Positions 23,401 through 38,400 of a DNA stretch of 64,000 nt are shown one piece after another. The notes below the pieces were generated by a model. The model ran no database searches. It was given only the letters and a program-made list of their open reading frames with translations, and was not told the DNA's origin. A program made the translations under genes and the position numbers. Every line of letters starts with the position of its first letter. The stretch's first letter is position 1. This DNA is from Chiridota heheva (lineage: Eukaryota > Echinodermata > Holothuroidea > Apodida > Chiridotidae), in contig JAIGNY010000703.1 in NCBI GenBank assembly GCA_020152595.1, positions 1,495,001 through 1,559,000 of the forward strand, read 5' to 3'.

Positions 23401-26400
23401 CACAATCCCCCTTCCTCTTCATGGCTATACCACTGTTCCTAATGTATAATTAAAACTGGGGTTACCGTAGCTAGTGCAGAATATTTGTAGAAGTGTTTCT
23501 AAATGGAAAAAAAAATCATTAATGCTTGTTTTGTAAAGCGTAAAAGCTGATTCAACACGAGGCTCATTATGTGCTTGTAAGATGAGTTTGGTGATCTCAT
23601 TTGTGAATAAAAACCTGACAAGACAAATAAACCCTCCAAATTAACACTTTTTCTCCATCCATCATGGAAGATTATTTCTGTCAAGTTGGTATAAGGGAGA
23701 CTTAGTCATCCTTTGAGGTTTATAAAAAGAAAACATTTCCAGCTGAATTATCATTGCTATGAGATGTTTCAATCATGTCATTTCGTTTTTTACACAAATA
23801 ATTTATACAAATACTGTGTTTGACTTATAGTATTTAGCTTTATAAAGTTCTTCTTTTCTATGGCTACAATGTATCTTGTCTCCCAACCTAATTGATATTT
23901 TTTGTGACCTACTCGTGGTAATAGCATCCCCCATTTGTTACTTGTCAGCTTGCATGTCCTATAGTAATTTCACTTGAATATTAAGTTTGCATTTTTGTCA
24001 ATAGCAAACTTTATATGGAAGTAGGTTTTTTTTTCCAACTCTGGAAAATGGTAGAAATTCTGGCAAATGGGTGGACACATTTAGGCAGTAAAGGAAGTGA
24101 AATAGTGCAAAAAACATAAAACACAAGGAATATATATATATTTATATATGAGTCGTCAGTATGTGTCTTATTTATCTTGCCAATGTCTGTGGTGAAATTA
24201 GATGCCAAATTCAATTTTCCTTCCATTAGGCCTAAAAAAGTTGTTTGTTTGCTCTCCACTACCCTAATTCTCTTAACCCCCTAACTCTCCGAAAAATGGG
24301 GGCTGCATTTAAAAAAGGTTTTTTCAGTATTTAAAAATTCTTAGGCTTTGTAAAAATATCTACAAAATGGCTTGGCAACCACTTTTGCGTGTTGACTGTT
24401 GTCGTCACAGCAGAGAAAATGAAGCTTAAATGCTTGAGAAAACAAAGTTTTCCTGCCTGTGTGTAATGAGTGTGTCAGGCAAGGGAAAGAAAATCTCAAT
24501 TCCCAAAAAACAAAAACAAGTATAAGTGAGATATAAAATTTGAGCAAAATGCAAGGAGCCAACAGTCTAAAAATGAAGTGAAGTATTTTAATTCTGTTTT
24601 ATAAATGTTCTTGATACTTTATCCTGAGAAACCCTTTCCCAAGGAGCCCCCAAAAAAAAAAAAAAATAATTTTTTTATAATAATAATAATAATGCAAATT
24701 CCTGCCCGTTCTTTACAATTTTCCACAAGAAAGAGCAAACAATTCTGTTTAGCAATTATTTCATTTGTAAGCTACAACAGCTGCATTTACCTATGCAAGA
24801 AAGGAAATAAATACACATAAAACAGTTCTTTATTTGATTACTTCCATAAGGGGACAGGCTATTTTCAGCAGGGGGTAGTGCAATCATTCATCAAGCTATT
24901 GGTCATGATGATTGACTTGTGAATGGTAGTAATGATAGTTTGCTGACTCACTGGTTGTAGTGTTGGTTCTCTTCTTCTTGTTGACCATACAGTGGAATGT
25001 ATGAATTTAGCAGTAAAGATTGACTTTTTTAACTAGAGTGGATTGTGTATAGACCTGTGGCATGAAAATAAATTTCTTATCCTCATCTGCTGACAAGTGC
25101 TTGACAGCTCAGGTTTATTTTTGTCCACTCAAGCAATTTTTCTAAAGATACGTGTACATGATAGTTGCAAGAATGATGCATTGCATGTGCTTAAACCTCA
25201 TATTTACCTCCGCCAACGAAGTTGGACAGAGTTATGTTTTCGCCTCCGTAAATTTGTTGGTTTGTTTGTTTGTCATCAAGATATCTGAAGAACTGTTGAT
25301 TGGAATTTGATTAAAATTGGTGTGTGTTTTTGTTTACTGCCTATGGACGAAGTGTGAAAAATTTAGGATACACTGGAATAGGGGAAAGGTAAAAATGGAG
25401 GGTGTAGGGACATTTTGGGGAAGGGTAAAAATGGAGGGTGTAGAGACATTTTGTAAAGTGAGTTTGTCTCATCAAGATATCATCAAGATATCTCCAGAAC
25501 TGATAATTGGATTTGGATTAAATTTTGGGGTGTTTTTTTCACTGCTTAAGGAAGAAGTGATTAAAATTTAAGACATATTGGAACAGGGGAAGGGTGAAAA
25601 TGGGGGGTGGGCACATGTTTTTGCCTCTGTTTGTTTGTTTGTTATCAAGATATTTCAAGAACTGATGATTGTATTTGGATTAAATTTGGGGTCTGGTTTG
25701 TTACTGCTTAAGGAAGAAGTGATTAAAATTTGAAACATATTGGAACAGGGAAGGGTGCAAATGGGGGGTGGGGACATGTTTTTGCCTCTGTTTGTTTGTC
25801 TGTCATCAAGATATCTCAAGAACTGATGGTTGGATTTGGATTAAATTTGATGTGTAGTTTTGTTACTGTTTCAGGAAGAAGTGTTTAAAATTTTGGAGTA
25901 ATAGGAACAGGGGAAGGGTGAAAATGGGGGGTGGGGACATGTTTTTGCCTCTGTTTGTTTGTCTGTCATCAAGATATCTCAAGAACTGATGGTTGGATTT
26001 GGATTAAATTTGATGTGTAGTTTTGTTACTGTTTCAGGAAGAAGTGTTTAAAATTTTGGAGTAATAGGAACAGGGGAAGGGCAGAAATTGAGGGGTGGGG
26101 ATGTTTTATGATGAAATCTGTCAAGACTTAAGTTGTCAAGGCTTAAGTTGAAACTTTCCAATGGAATGTGCTGAACAATGACTTTGCACTCTGAATGAAG
26201 ATCCAAACAATCAATTTTCTGGTTTCAAAGAGACTTACATCAAGTGTTCTCTGGAATCAATGAAAATGGAACAATTGGTTTCTGCTATGAATGCAAAATG
26301 ACTGAATGTGAATCCTGGCTGATTAGAGCTCAAACAATGATTCTTCCTTGAATAGAACTGAAAATAGTGGTATGGCCTTGGAAGAAATTCAGTCAGATGA

Positions 26401-29400
26401 TAATCTTCAAATGTTCAGATTGCAAATGTTCAATACAGATCAAAACTTGGGGGATGAATCTTGGTGAGTCAAGGTTTTCTGAGGTAGATTATATTGGGCA
26501 AAGGGATCAAATGAACTCTATAAAATTATTCTAGGAATGTTAGAATTGCAACAGGGGTGGAGATATGCGCTCTAGAGAGCGCTAATATTCTAGTTTGCAT
26601 ATAGAAGATCATTGTATATAAACCAAATAAAGTTTTTTTCATATTATTTAGAAAACTAATCAAGTAATTATGAGTCGCTTTTATTGCCTGATGTACAAAC
26701 AAGATAAATAACATTCTAACACCTTCTAATACTAGTCACAAAACTATCATTTGTACTTTCCAACTCTAACATCTGATTTTTTGCCTAATTCTTTTCCCAG
26801 ATGTTTACAATCCTTTTAGTTTTCGTTACGGAAGATTTCTTTAATCAAACATACTCATCTTCTATTTTCTACATTTTCATATTTTTGTCAAATTCCCACC
26901 GGAGTTTCATATTCATTTTTTAAGACCATTTTTATGGAAATGATTTGACACTGTTTTGCTCCTGTAGTCAGGAGAACCCACCCATGTATTAATCTCCAGA
27001 GCATAAAATCTAATAAACCTGTCAGAAATCTAACCATGTATGGTCCCTTGTGATATTTTTTATAAGTTAAACTATGTAACTTTGGGCATGTGACTATTTA
27101 TTTGGTTTTGTTAACCTCATATATTTTTTTTGGAAAAGTCAGAACAAGTTAACATAAAAAAATGTTGATAGATGTTGATAGTGCTCTGCATCACATGATT
27201 GAAAGTAGGCTCATAAGATGGGAAGGACATTGGACTTTAAGTGATTATTTGGGATATTTTGTAGAAAATGTTCATCATTGGGATATTAAGTGACTGGAAT
27301 TGTAAAAAAATGTAGTTTGTGAATCTTTTACCATACCTCTTAACAGGACGGTGTCAGTACATGTATCTGTGTAATTAGTATTAAATCTTCCTACAAATTT
27401 ATAATTGTAAATGATAGTTTGAGATTAATTTTTGGTAATTTATTTTGGGTCATAAGTAAAAGTCAATATCATATAAGTTTACATTTTCCATTACTAGCAT
27501 TTAAAGGAATATTCCCATGGTTTTGTATTTTTCATATATGATAGACAAAATTTGTAGAAACAAAAGTGGTGAAAAAACTATGTTAATATCTTATTCCGTT
27601 TAGAAGTTAAAACATTTTAAAGAGTAGAAAAATGTTCTTAAAAACCTCTTACAATATATGTCCTTCAGCTTGGTGATGTCATCAAGGCAATTCCAGCACA
27701 GTTCTTATGTATTTCTTATGAATTTAATCACACTTTTTTTTACATTATCAAACATCATTTTTGGTTTATTATAGAGATAGGGTAGTGTATATAATTTACA
27801 AGAAAACATTATCATCATTTTTTCTTGGTGTACATCACATTTTCAATAAGAATAAATCCAAATCATTTTTACCGAAATACAAAAGACATTTTGTTGAAAT
27901 TGTCTCTATGACATCACAGATGTTGCCAATCAGTCACTTTTGTCCAAATTCAATAATACTTTTAAAATTTTATAATTTCTAAATGGAATAAGATATTAAC
28001 ATAGTTTTATCACCACTTTGTTTCTAAAAAAATTCTTTATCATATATGAAAAATGAAATTCTTTAAACTGTGCTGAAGGGAAGATAATATACTAATAGTT
28101 TTAAACTTTGACTTTGTTTCAAAGAGTCTTGGTTCCAAAAACATGCAAAAATGTTGCCCTTTAACAGTGGTATTTTTAGCTCAAAAAATCTACAAGTGAA
28201 TGGTTAAGAGATTGTGAAATCAAATAACTAAAGGCATGAAACAGGTCTCAAGAACTCTTAATCACCATTAGCCTGGTTTGTTGGATGTGTTCCTACTTGA
28301 GTAGGAGTTCGCGATCAGATCCACTGCATGCGATCAGATCCGCTGATTTTTTTTTTACTGTGAGAATGCTCACCTGATCTGATTGCAGTCACTTGATTTT
28401 GATTTCGCAAGAATGGGATCATGATTCCAGAGCGGAGGATTAGGTCCACCAAATTTGGGAGAACATTCACTGGATCTGACGCAACCACTTGATTTTAGGC
28501 AAGACAAACAAATCATGATTCGGAGCAGGGTCCACCAATAACATCTGTGTGAGTGCAGATCAGCAAACTGCAATAATTTTGGTTACACAATATCCTGCTA
28601 TAACTTGTTAATATCGTGAAAACAGTTTGCCCATTCCTTTTTTTTCCCGGGTTTTTCAATAAATATTTTCCGACTTCAGATCACCTGTAGTGTTTGATCG
28701 AGGGCTTGCACTCATTTGAAAACAAATGACATTGTTTTTTTGTACAATCATCAAGCAAAGTTGTCGTCGGAGATTATGATCGGAGGTAAGTGCGAACCCG
28801 ACCTTAATCACCATCAGAAGCTTTGTTTGGGATGGATTTGTCTTTCATATGAAGATACCCAGAAGTAGGTTAACGAGTTTGAAAATGGAGACAAAGTTTG
28901 AAATGTGGATCACTTGAAAATGTTGAGATGCAATTTGAAATGAGCTTCACTTTCTTGTGTAAATCACTTGAAAGAGATACTTTATTGTGCCTTAAGGAGG
29001 TAGAGAGATTGGCATTACTTTCAAATTTGATTTATGCAAAGATCTATGGACAACTTTTTTAATTGCCTATTAAATTGTTTAGAAGAAATTATAGTTCGGT
29101 GGTGTGGAACGGTCTTAGAATTTTGAAATAATTGTTGGAGTTATATCATTTCTGATTTATGTAATGTATAAAAAAAAATCAGTGAAAGTTGATTCCGTAG
29201 TATGCGAAAGGACATGTAGCACGAGATCTCCATGTCATTCATACAAAACAATTTCATATAAATTTTAGTTACTGAAATGTCTTTTCAAATATTTAATCAG
29301 GGAAAGAAGCTAATTCATTTTAAACGTTTTTTATAAAAAATGTTTTGTTTCATTACATTTTTGTATGATATCACTGCGATTCCAAAAAAATTCATATCAC

Positions 29401-32400
29401 ACTTCTTTTTTTTTGTAACAAAATCTCATATTCATCATTAATTTTGTAATTGTTACAAGAGGTCCTAACTTGAGAAATTTTATTCAAATTACGATCAAAG
29501 AAGAATCTTGTGGCTTAATTCAAGAATTTTGCAGCTGTTAGAATTTGATTTGGAGTCAGTGGCATAGCTAGGGTCCTACGGGACGGGCGAGTGGTTCTCT
29601 GCGGGCACCTATGGTATATGGGTATAATGGTATTTTTTTCGTACGGGCCCCTTTATAGGGCCAGGCCCAATAAGGGTGGGTGACTGCCCCTCTTTACTTA
29701 TGCCACTGATTGTGAGTGTCTGAATTATTCACTGCTGGAGATGCAGTACTCTTGGAAAAATGATGGTAATTCATTTCTAACCATTACATATTGTAATTAT
29801 TTGGAAATCATATATTTTAATATTTGATTTGCAGTTTTGCTAGGAAGTTTATTGATTATCAGAAACTGAAAGGAGTATTTTGTCATACCACAACATTTGT
29901 AGCCTTCACTTGTAGACAGGTAGAGACTTAATTTTTTTTTAAAATTGTGTTAAAATTTATTAGAGTCCCAAAAGTTGCAAATATTGTTTTTGAAATCTAT
30001 GAAATACAGTCTTATATATTTTTGAATTTTGAAACATTTTGGGAAAGTTTATGCCAATTTGTGATGTGTAAAAGATCTGGGCTTTGTTCTTCTTGATGTT
30101 AATTCATTTTGTTTTTAAATGTTACATGTATGCTAATGTTTTTAAGGGGAACACATGAGCTGAATCTGCCAAAACAATTTTTGGATCTTTTCCATCTGAA
30201 AAGAAAAAAAAAATGATTGAAAGAAATCAAAAGAATAACAGTATGATTTTGTGCCCTTTCATACATCACAAATTTTGCATTGATCCATAACTAAAATTTA
30301 AAACAGTATATTTTCCCAAAATTGAATGTTATTTCTCATTTCATTATTAACAATTGTTAATGTAAGAAAGTATTATTTGAAATTTGATATTGTTGCCTTA
30401 AGTGTTTACTCACAAAGTCGTGAAAAGATAATTTACTTCTTGCCCTTCAATTACCAGCTGCCCTCAAGTTATTTCTTCCATCCTTTATTCTCTCACCATT
30501 AAAAAGCTAGTCGATATAATCCTCCAAAGGGTATTCAGGAAATTATTTACCTTGTTGTATAGTTAATATTAACTTAATTTCCATCTTAATTAAAATGGTT
30601 AAATAAGAAGAACTTATATTAATTCCCCATAGTATTCTGCTGGTTGTGAATTATTAATGGGTAATATATAAATAAATTACATCAGTTTATTAAAAATTTG
30701 GAGATGAAGTGACTGACTTCATTGATTTATAATTGATTTGTGGATATTTCCTTTGAAATTACCATATGTAACCATGATTAACTTGTAAGAAAGAAATGAA
30801 TGCATGGGTGATTATGTTGAGCATTAAGGGGGTTATTGATTGTGTCTGGAATGAGGAGCACATGTGGCTAGGTAATTGATTTGTTTGATATCTATCAATG
30901 AGATAACAGTGTATTATTATTATTAATATATCAGTGTGTCAGCTGTATATGTATATGTCAGCTCTGGTTTACAAATTTGTATAAACATACTAAGCAATAC
31001 CAGGTGCTAAATAGGGAGGCTCAATGTTAGCCTCTGTAAAATTGGGGGATCATCATCATCAGAGCTTTGACGTCACTTCCTGTTCTGGAACGCACAAGAT
31101 CCCTGTCTGTTTGTACATGTACATACATAGCATTGGGTGTGTGTGAAGATTCAATGGTAGTGAATAACGTTATAACGGTCTACGGGAAATCTGTTTTTTC
31201 AACGTATTTGTTTGAAAGAAAAATGTGAAAGTAATAGATTAGTAAGATAATAATACAATAACGGTCACCAGAAGAAAATTACAATGTGCCAAAAAAGAAA
31301 AAGAAAAAATTTGAGAGAAATGGTTCTGGTGGGATTCGAACCTACAACTGGTAATTAATTTTTTTTCTTCTGAAGACCCTTACCTTAACCGACTGGGCTA
31401 CATGTATATCAATCAGTATTCATGCTTGGGGTCTTATATAATATATAAAGTGAAATAAGGGGCAACGAATCGTGCAGCAATTGGTTAAAATCTCAACCAA
31501 ACAATTTGAATCAAGTTCTTCTAAACATTGTGTCATGCTTGGGGTTTTATTTAATATATACAGTAAAATGAGGGCCAACGAATCGTGCAGCAATTGGTTG
31601 AAATCTCAACCAATCAAACAATTAGAATTGAGACCTTCTAAACGTTGTGTCCATATGACGATTTTGCCACTTAAAGCTTTAATATCTTGTTTGATATGAA
31701 CTTGTTGAATATTAAACGTGTCTATAGAAGGGTGAGGGCAAAAAACTGCTAGATGGGTGGTTATCATTTAGAAATGGTAGTAACCATGAAGTCTGGGGTA
31801 AAACTGAAAGTTCAAGCTGGTTTGTGCCTTTGAATCTTATCTTTTTCCTTTAATGGGTTTGTTAAATATGGACCTAAAGCCTTTGTATCTTTGGCGGGTG
31901 GGGGGGTGAAGTGGAGGGGGGGTGAGGGCAGCGTTGACTTCACCGAGAATCACTGTGTTGCTAGTGGTCAGGCTAAGACAAAGCAAATTGAAAATAATTT
32001 GTGCTGCATATTTCAGTAAATTAGCAAACTGTGCAGATCTTAGCTAAAACTCTTTTGACCAGAAATGACCATGTCCTAAAATGGGTCTGCAAGTCATTAT
32101 CCTGCTTGGATTCTGCTGGACATCTGCCATCCATGCATTCACGAGCCATTGCAAAATGAAGTTTCTATTAAAGAGGATGATAATCATTGTTCCTGATGAG
32201 TCACCTTTAGGACTGTAATAATTTCTGCTTCATCTAAGTTAAGTTACTTATCACTACCGATATTATCACCGATATGATAGAGTTGAAGAAGAAACTGAAG
32301 GAATTTCTACGATGAAATCAAATGATAATCTGTTCATGTGCATCAACATGCTACTGTCATTACCATATCTGTCAGTGTGATTGGCATTCATGTGTTGAGC

Positions 32401-35400
32401 AGATGGTGTTCACATTAAAACTGAACTTTACAATCACTGATTTGAATTATGAAGAACGTTAATCTTCATCAAGATAGAAATGTGTCAGAAATGATATGAC
32501 GGAATATAATTCAGAATTGTAACTTTGTGAAGATTTCTGGGTATTTGATATGGGAATGATAAAAATATGAGGCCCTTTGAAGATTGGATATAGATGTAAG
32601 TCAGAAATTTTTGAGATCGCAACATTGACATTGCATGGGGAGAATGAAACTTGGAAGTGTTAGCAACATTGGACATGCTACAAATTTCATATAAACCAAA
32701 AAAAATGAGAGGCAAAAATAGTCTTGACTTTTTGTTTAATAATTTTGTTTTTGTCTGAATTGATAGTTACAGTTTGAAGTTCTATGAAGTTACTGTAGGT
32801 ACATGTAAATTTAAAGGAGATGGCGACTGAAAGTGAGGGTGTATTCTCTTGAGTCTCAAGAATATTTTCACACATAATTTTTGTGCACGTGATGGTCCTG
32901 AAAACCTTTGATGCAAATGTTCAAGTCAATCATAATTATTTCTTATGAATATTATTTTTCCACGATACAAATATCAAAAATAAGACCTGTGTTATTTCCA
33001 AATTCCCTTGGCTTAGCTCCTTTCACAGTGCGAGATACAATTTGAAGGATTTGTTCAGTGGTCAAGCAAGTCCCACCTTATATGAAAGAGGACTTTATAA
33101 GAAACAAAATGGTGAAGAAAGCATTCATAAATCTTATTCCGTTAAGGAGATATTTAAGTTTAAATTTTGGTATCATTTGTGTAGAAACGACTGAAATCAG
33201 ACTAGTTGTGATGTCACCACCTCAGATTCTCAAATTCTTTATGTATTCTATCATATTTTGTCCTTCAATTTTGTGGCTTAAAACCATTGGATTATTTCAG
33301 GAAGTAGTAAAACAGAATCTTGTAATTATAATTTATCACCTGAAATAAAAATTTGGGAAAAAACTGAACAGAAAAAACGTTTGATTTATTTTTTTTAAAA
33401 TATATTAACAATTGTTAGGAATGTGAGGATAAGGGTGCCAACCTTCCATAGTAGATTTACTACACCAGTCATTTCTACAAAGATTAGACAGTTTCAAACT
33501 TGGATATCTCCTTAACAGAACAAGAATTTTGAATGATTTCTTCACCATATTGCTTCTTTTAAACTCCTTTTACATACGATACAGTAAACTTGCTTGACCA
33601 CTGAACAATTCCTTTAAAATGTATTATAATCTTTAAAAATAGCCAAAACTCCATCAGGAGCATTTAGGATATATGAGAGCAAATTCCAAGCATGGAACTT
33701 AGCTGCAGTATATACCCATGAGATTCCTCAGTGTGTCATAACACTGATCTTAACTGCCATCTTCCTGTTATCAACGCAGCTGGCCAAAGCACAACATAAA
33801 ACTTCTGTGTGATGATCGCTATGGAAATGAAACAAATTCCTATGAATATTTAGGAAATGAAACAAATGATCTTAATTGCGAGCAAGGTCTGAAGATTGGT
33901 AACAATAAGAATAGTCCCATATCTATTTATGTGATGAGTTTATCACATTGAGTCCCACTAGGTTTTAGTGTGTAATTCCCTTAGGACCCGGAAGTTTTTC
34001 CAAATTTATCATTGCTTCCCTTAGCTTTTTTTATCTGCGTTGTCTATGTCGAAGTTGATCCAAAAATCACCATTATTTATAGTCAATTCCTCTTCATCAC
34101 TGTCAAAAGTACTCTTGCTATCAGTGTCCGTATCAAAATCTAGGCAATCTGGCTCCAAATCAGACTCATCGTCACTATCTAACGGTGGAGGATGGCCAAC
34201 TAGTACTGCCATTTTGTGTGTAAATTGCCTATACAAATCTCTGCCCCTTCATTCCAAAATTTTTTGAATAAATTCTTGTAAATAATACACTTGAAAATAG
34301 GCAGACAAAATGTTTATTTACGTTAATTTTTGTTTTCCTTTGCATATATGCGATGCTGGTACATTAAAGGAAAAAAATGAACAAATATCGCGTGTATGCG
34401 ATGCTGGGACTCAATGTGTTGAAGGTTCATTTTAGTGGTTAAGCCAGTAGCAGATGGAAGGAGGGGGAGGGGACGTTCCATTGGCCAAAAATATTTTTTT
34501 TTGTTTATTGTGTTTTATGATCATTATTTACACCTGTCTTGAGTTGCAATTGATCAGGTATCATAAATATGATATGTTTTTGTGTTTTGCGCCTTGCACC
34601 TTACAAATCGGGTTATTTTTGGAAGCAGAACAAATAAGATATTTAAAATCGAAACTCGTTTACATTTTATTTGTTTTCACTTTCATGATGGGAGATGAAT
34701 CTATGCAGTTAATATCAATAAAGAAAGAAAAAAAAGCAAGTTGAATAAACAATTCTGCCATTAATCTTGTCAAGAAAAGTTTCCAGTTTTTGTAGTAAAC
34801 ATGAAAATCTAGGTAAGCTTAGAAACATACTAGCTTTATTGCCTTTTAATGTAACTGAAAACATTTAGGTTTTTTTATATTTTATTGTATTTTTTTAACA
34901 CAAAAAATATAAAGGGACAAATGTTCATATCTTGTTTAGTTCATCCTTTTACAACTATTTTTACCAAAATATTTAATACTAAAAGACATTATTACTAATA
35001 TTACAATAGTTTTTCACAGTCCTGTTTTTTTATGATTTTTGTAAAATTAACATACTTAAACTTTTATCTAACCCTGTAACCATAACCAAATTGGTACTAT
35101 CTACAAAAGCTATGATAAGAATTTGAGGTGAAATATAGCAATATCAATTATCCAACAAACAAATCTTTATTCCAGCTACTATTTACTATATTTTGAAAAT
35201 GTGCAAATGCTTTTATGCATGTTTACCAAATAAGTGTAGATTTCCAACAAATTAAAAGTACTTATTACATAAATGTCCCTTTCTTATAGATTCCATGTAC
35301 ATTAGAACTGACCATCTTGTCTATCATATTTCCCTGCAAAAACAATTAACATTTTATATCTCCCTTGCAAATTACCTTTGGGTACTTGATGCAAAATTGT

Positions 35401-38400
35401 TAATTTTTGGTTCCGAGCTCATGTTACATGCCTTTGTTTTTGTCTCTTTGAAAACTTGTTAATTGATCTGTCAAATATGGAAATATAATTTATAGGCTCA
35501 AGCGAGAGCCAGTACATTGTTACACGTTAGCATTTTGAAACGATGTTGATCTGATTAAACCAGTGTATACATTGGGATGAGTTGTAAGCAATAAGCACAT
35601 TGCAATGATGGTGGCTTTGAACTGATATGCACAGTATGTGCATGTGTTGGATTTGGGGATGTTGGGGTGGTGGTGGGGTATTACTGTAAAGGTCAATTTT
35701 TTTTTTTTTGAGTATGTAATGTAAAGATTGTTTGAGCCTCATCCCATTGCATGCATGCAGTTTATTCAAGGTTTCATCCCATAACTTCATATAAGAATGT
35801 TAATGATTAATAGTCCTCATGTGCATGTTCCCATTGGGGGTGGGGGGAATGGAACATATCCACAACAAATGCAATGTTATTGACAGGAGCATAACTTTGC
35901 TCAAATTGTGCTTGTAAGTCTAGTGGAAAAATAGGGCAACTATTTGGTGGGCAACATACCCCTACCTACTATGTAAATATTGAATTATGGTTTTGCTTTG
36001 ATGTAAAAGGGATGGCACAATCTTTGTCTGTCAATTTAGCTCTAACCTTACAGCAGTGCAAGTTTTGCCCATGACCTCTCAAATGACATTCTGAATAATA
36101 TATGGTTAATCAATCCAGCCAACTTGTCAAACTTTGTATGATATTTGTCTGCAAAAATTGATATAGTTGAAAAGAGGCAGTCAGACACTATTTATCATTC
36201 CTGTTCCATATTTTAAAGGATTGCGGTTTAATTGACCTGTCTGACCTTGTTTGACCCAAATAAATGATTTTTGACCTCTTGTCTGGAGTTATACACAAAA
36301 ACAATAGAGCAGATACATTTTGAAAGTTTCAAAGGAATATAACACCTGCAAGCTTATTTTTCTGTTGTTTTTAAAGTAGAATAGTCTATCGTGGAGGTAA
36401 ATAGATTGTAAGTTGTGTGTTTTGATTGGTTAAAGTGCAACGGTCCAACATGCACTTATATTGATAGACCAATCAGTAATCCATTTGGATTAAATGTACC
36501 CCACCATATTTTATTCAAGATAGATAACCTGTAAAGTTAGCTGTAGTTTTGATAGCTTTGAAAGTGTATTTGAAGGAAAATGCTTGGGAATATGGACACA
36601 GTGGGCCCACTGGGATAGATACTGTGGATTCCATAAAAGTATTTTCCTATAAGAAAAATTAGAAATTTAGTAACAGCATCTGTAATTTCTTCTCTGAAAA
36701 ATATTTTTCATATTATCAGAGGAGTTAATCAACATTTTGCCATTTATTCAGTGAAGCATTCGACATTCTGGCTGAAATTGTCCACATCTTATTCAAAAGC
36801 TTGTATTTTCACACCCATTAGTAATATGATGCATTTTAATATTTGCACACATTGACTGACAAATGGGACATGATATTCCCCGAGATGATTTTAAAATTTC
36901 TCGTTGGATATCAATTTTAAGAATTATTTTCCATCCAGCAAGAGAATTGTTTTCAGCTCTTGTATATCAAATGCTGCAAGTGCTACCCGATAAACACAAG
37001 TCCCTATTAAACTTGAAATTGTTCATCGTCGTAAAAATGCGCATTTGACACTTCTGGTTCTGTAACATGATTTGAATCTAAAATTACACCGTTGAGTCAT
37101 TTCTTTTTTGTTGATATGATTTAAATTTAATGCTCTTTTAACCCTTTATCTGCAGTAATTAATAATGAAGAGTCTGTGAAACTTTGTTTACACCATTCTA
37201 AGTGTCTTTAACTTTTGTCCATGTTCAATCATTGAGTATGAGATGGCACATCATGTCAGGGTGTGTGATTGTTTATCCCCGTGAGATCTTGAATTTCAAG
37301 CAGAAAGTGCTTTGGACGGATTTATGTAGATGGTGACTTTTAAAGTTTTGTTTATAGAATATCAGAATGGGGCTGAAAATTATATTATACACAAAGTTGT
37401 CTGCTTCAGTTTTATTTTAAGGAGTAATTATACATAGCAGCATGTTTGACGCGCATATTATAATAATACAATAAAAATGTCTTGAAAAAGAACAGTCTGT
37501 TGAAAGGAAGCAGGTATGAATCAAAAACATATATGGACTGACAGAGGCACATTAGCTAAATCTTGAATAGTTTTGTAAATTCTTTTTAAAATGTCTGTCA
37601 TAATTCCTTGACAAAGTGCAGGAAATTTTGTCCAAATTTTTGATTCTTTTCCATCTCCCCAATCATTTTGTAACATTTTCCTCCATTTGCATTGACTGAT
37701 ATTTCTTTAAGGAAAAAAATTACATAAAGATTTTGAGCTGTTTGCTTAGTTAGCCATACATCACAAATTTAGCATCAATTGAAAATCGATCAAATTTTGA
37801 TCAGCCATAATAACTGATCTGCTAAGATTTTAATAATCTTTATCCAATATCGAAATTGCTAAATATTAAAAGACCTTTAAGCAACAATCATTATCATGGA
37901 CGTGCAGTTGTAAATAGCACATGTACAATCCAGTTCGTTTCGCTCTCCGGTGGAAAGTAATATTTCTTACCAGCTCATATCTCTGAATTCCCCATCCATC
38001 CCCAATGCAATCTACCTCATGAATCCTAGGCCCACAAAGTTTATCCCTGCGAAATCTCTTTCTTTCTTTTGCTTTATCCTGCTCACTTTCCTTCCAAACA
38101 ATTCAGGATTAATTTCCTTAATTCTTAACGAGTTCTTTAAAGGTCAATTTTTGTTTTTAAAGGAGCTGGCGGATGAAAAGTGATGGCGTCTTTTTAGCCA
38201 AGTCAAGGCATGGAGCTATTAATGGTTGAGGGAATTTTGAAATAGCACAGGTCTAATTTTTGGTACTTGTGTCATTAAAAACTGCTTATTCATAAGAAAT
38301 AAGTAGGATTGATTTGAACGATTGTGTCAAATGTTTTCAGTACCATCATGTGCACGAAACACATGTTCAAATATTTTTGAGACTATGCCTACACTTTTTG

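Noticed and set aside
31322-31402. Functional tRNA gene
   Set aside because: A and B boxes are good but the acceptor stem does not pair, so a SINE head or pseudo-tRNA is more likely.
34021-34236. Independent small acidic protein gene
   Set aside because: It lies wholly between two inverted terminal repeats and has no spliced continuation, so it is reported as part of a mobile element.
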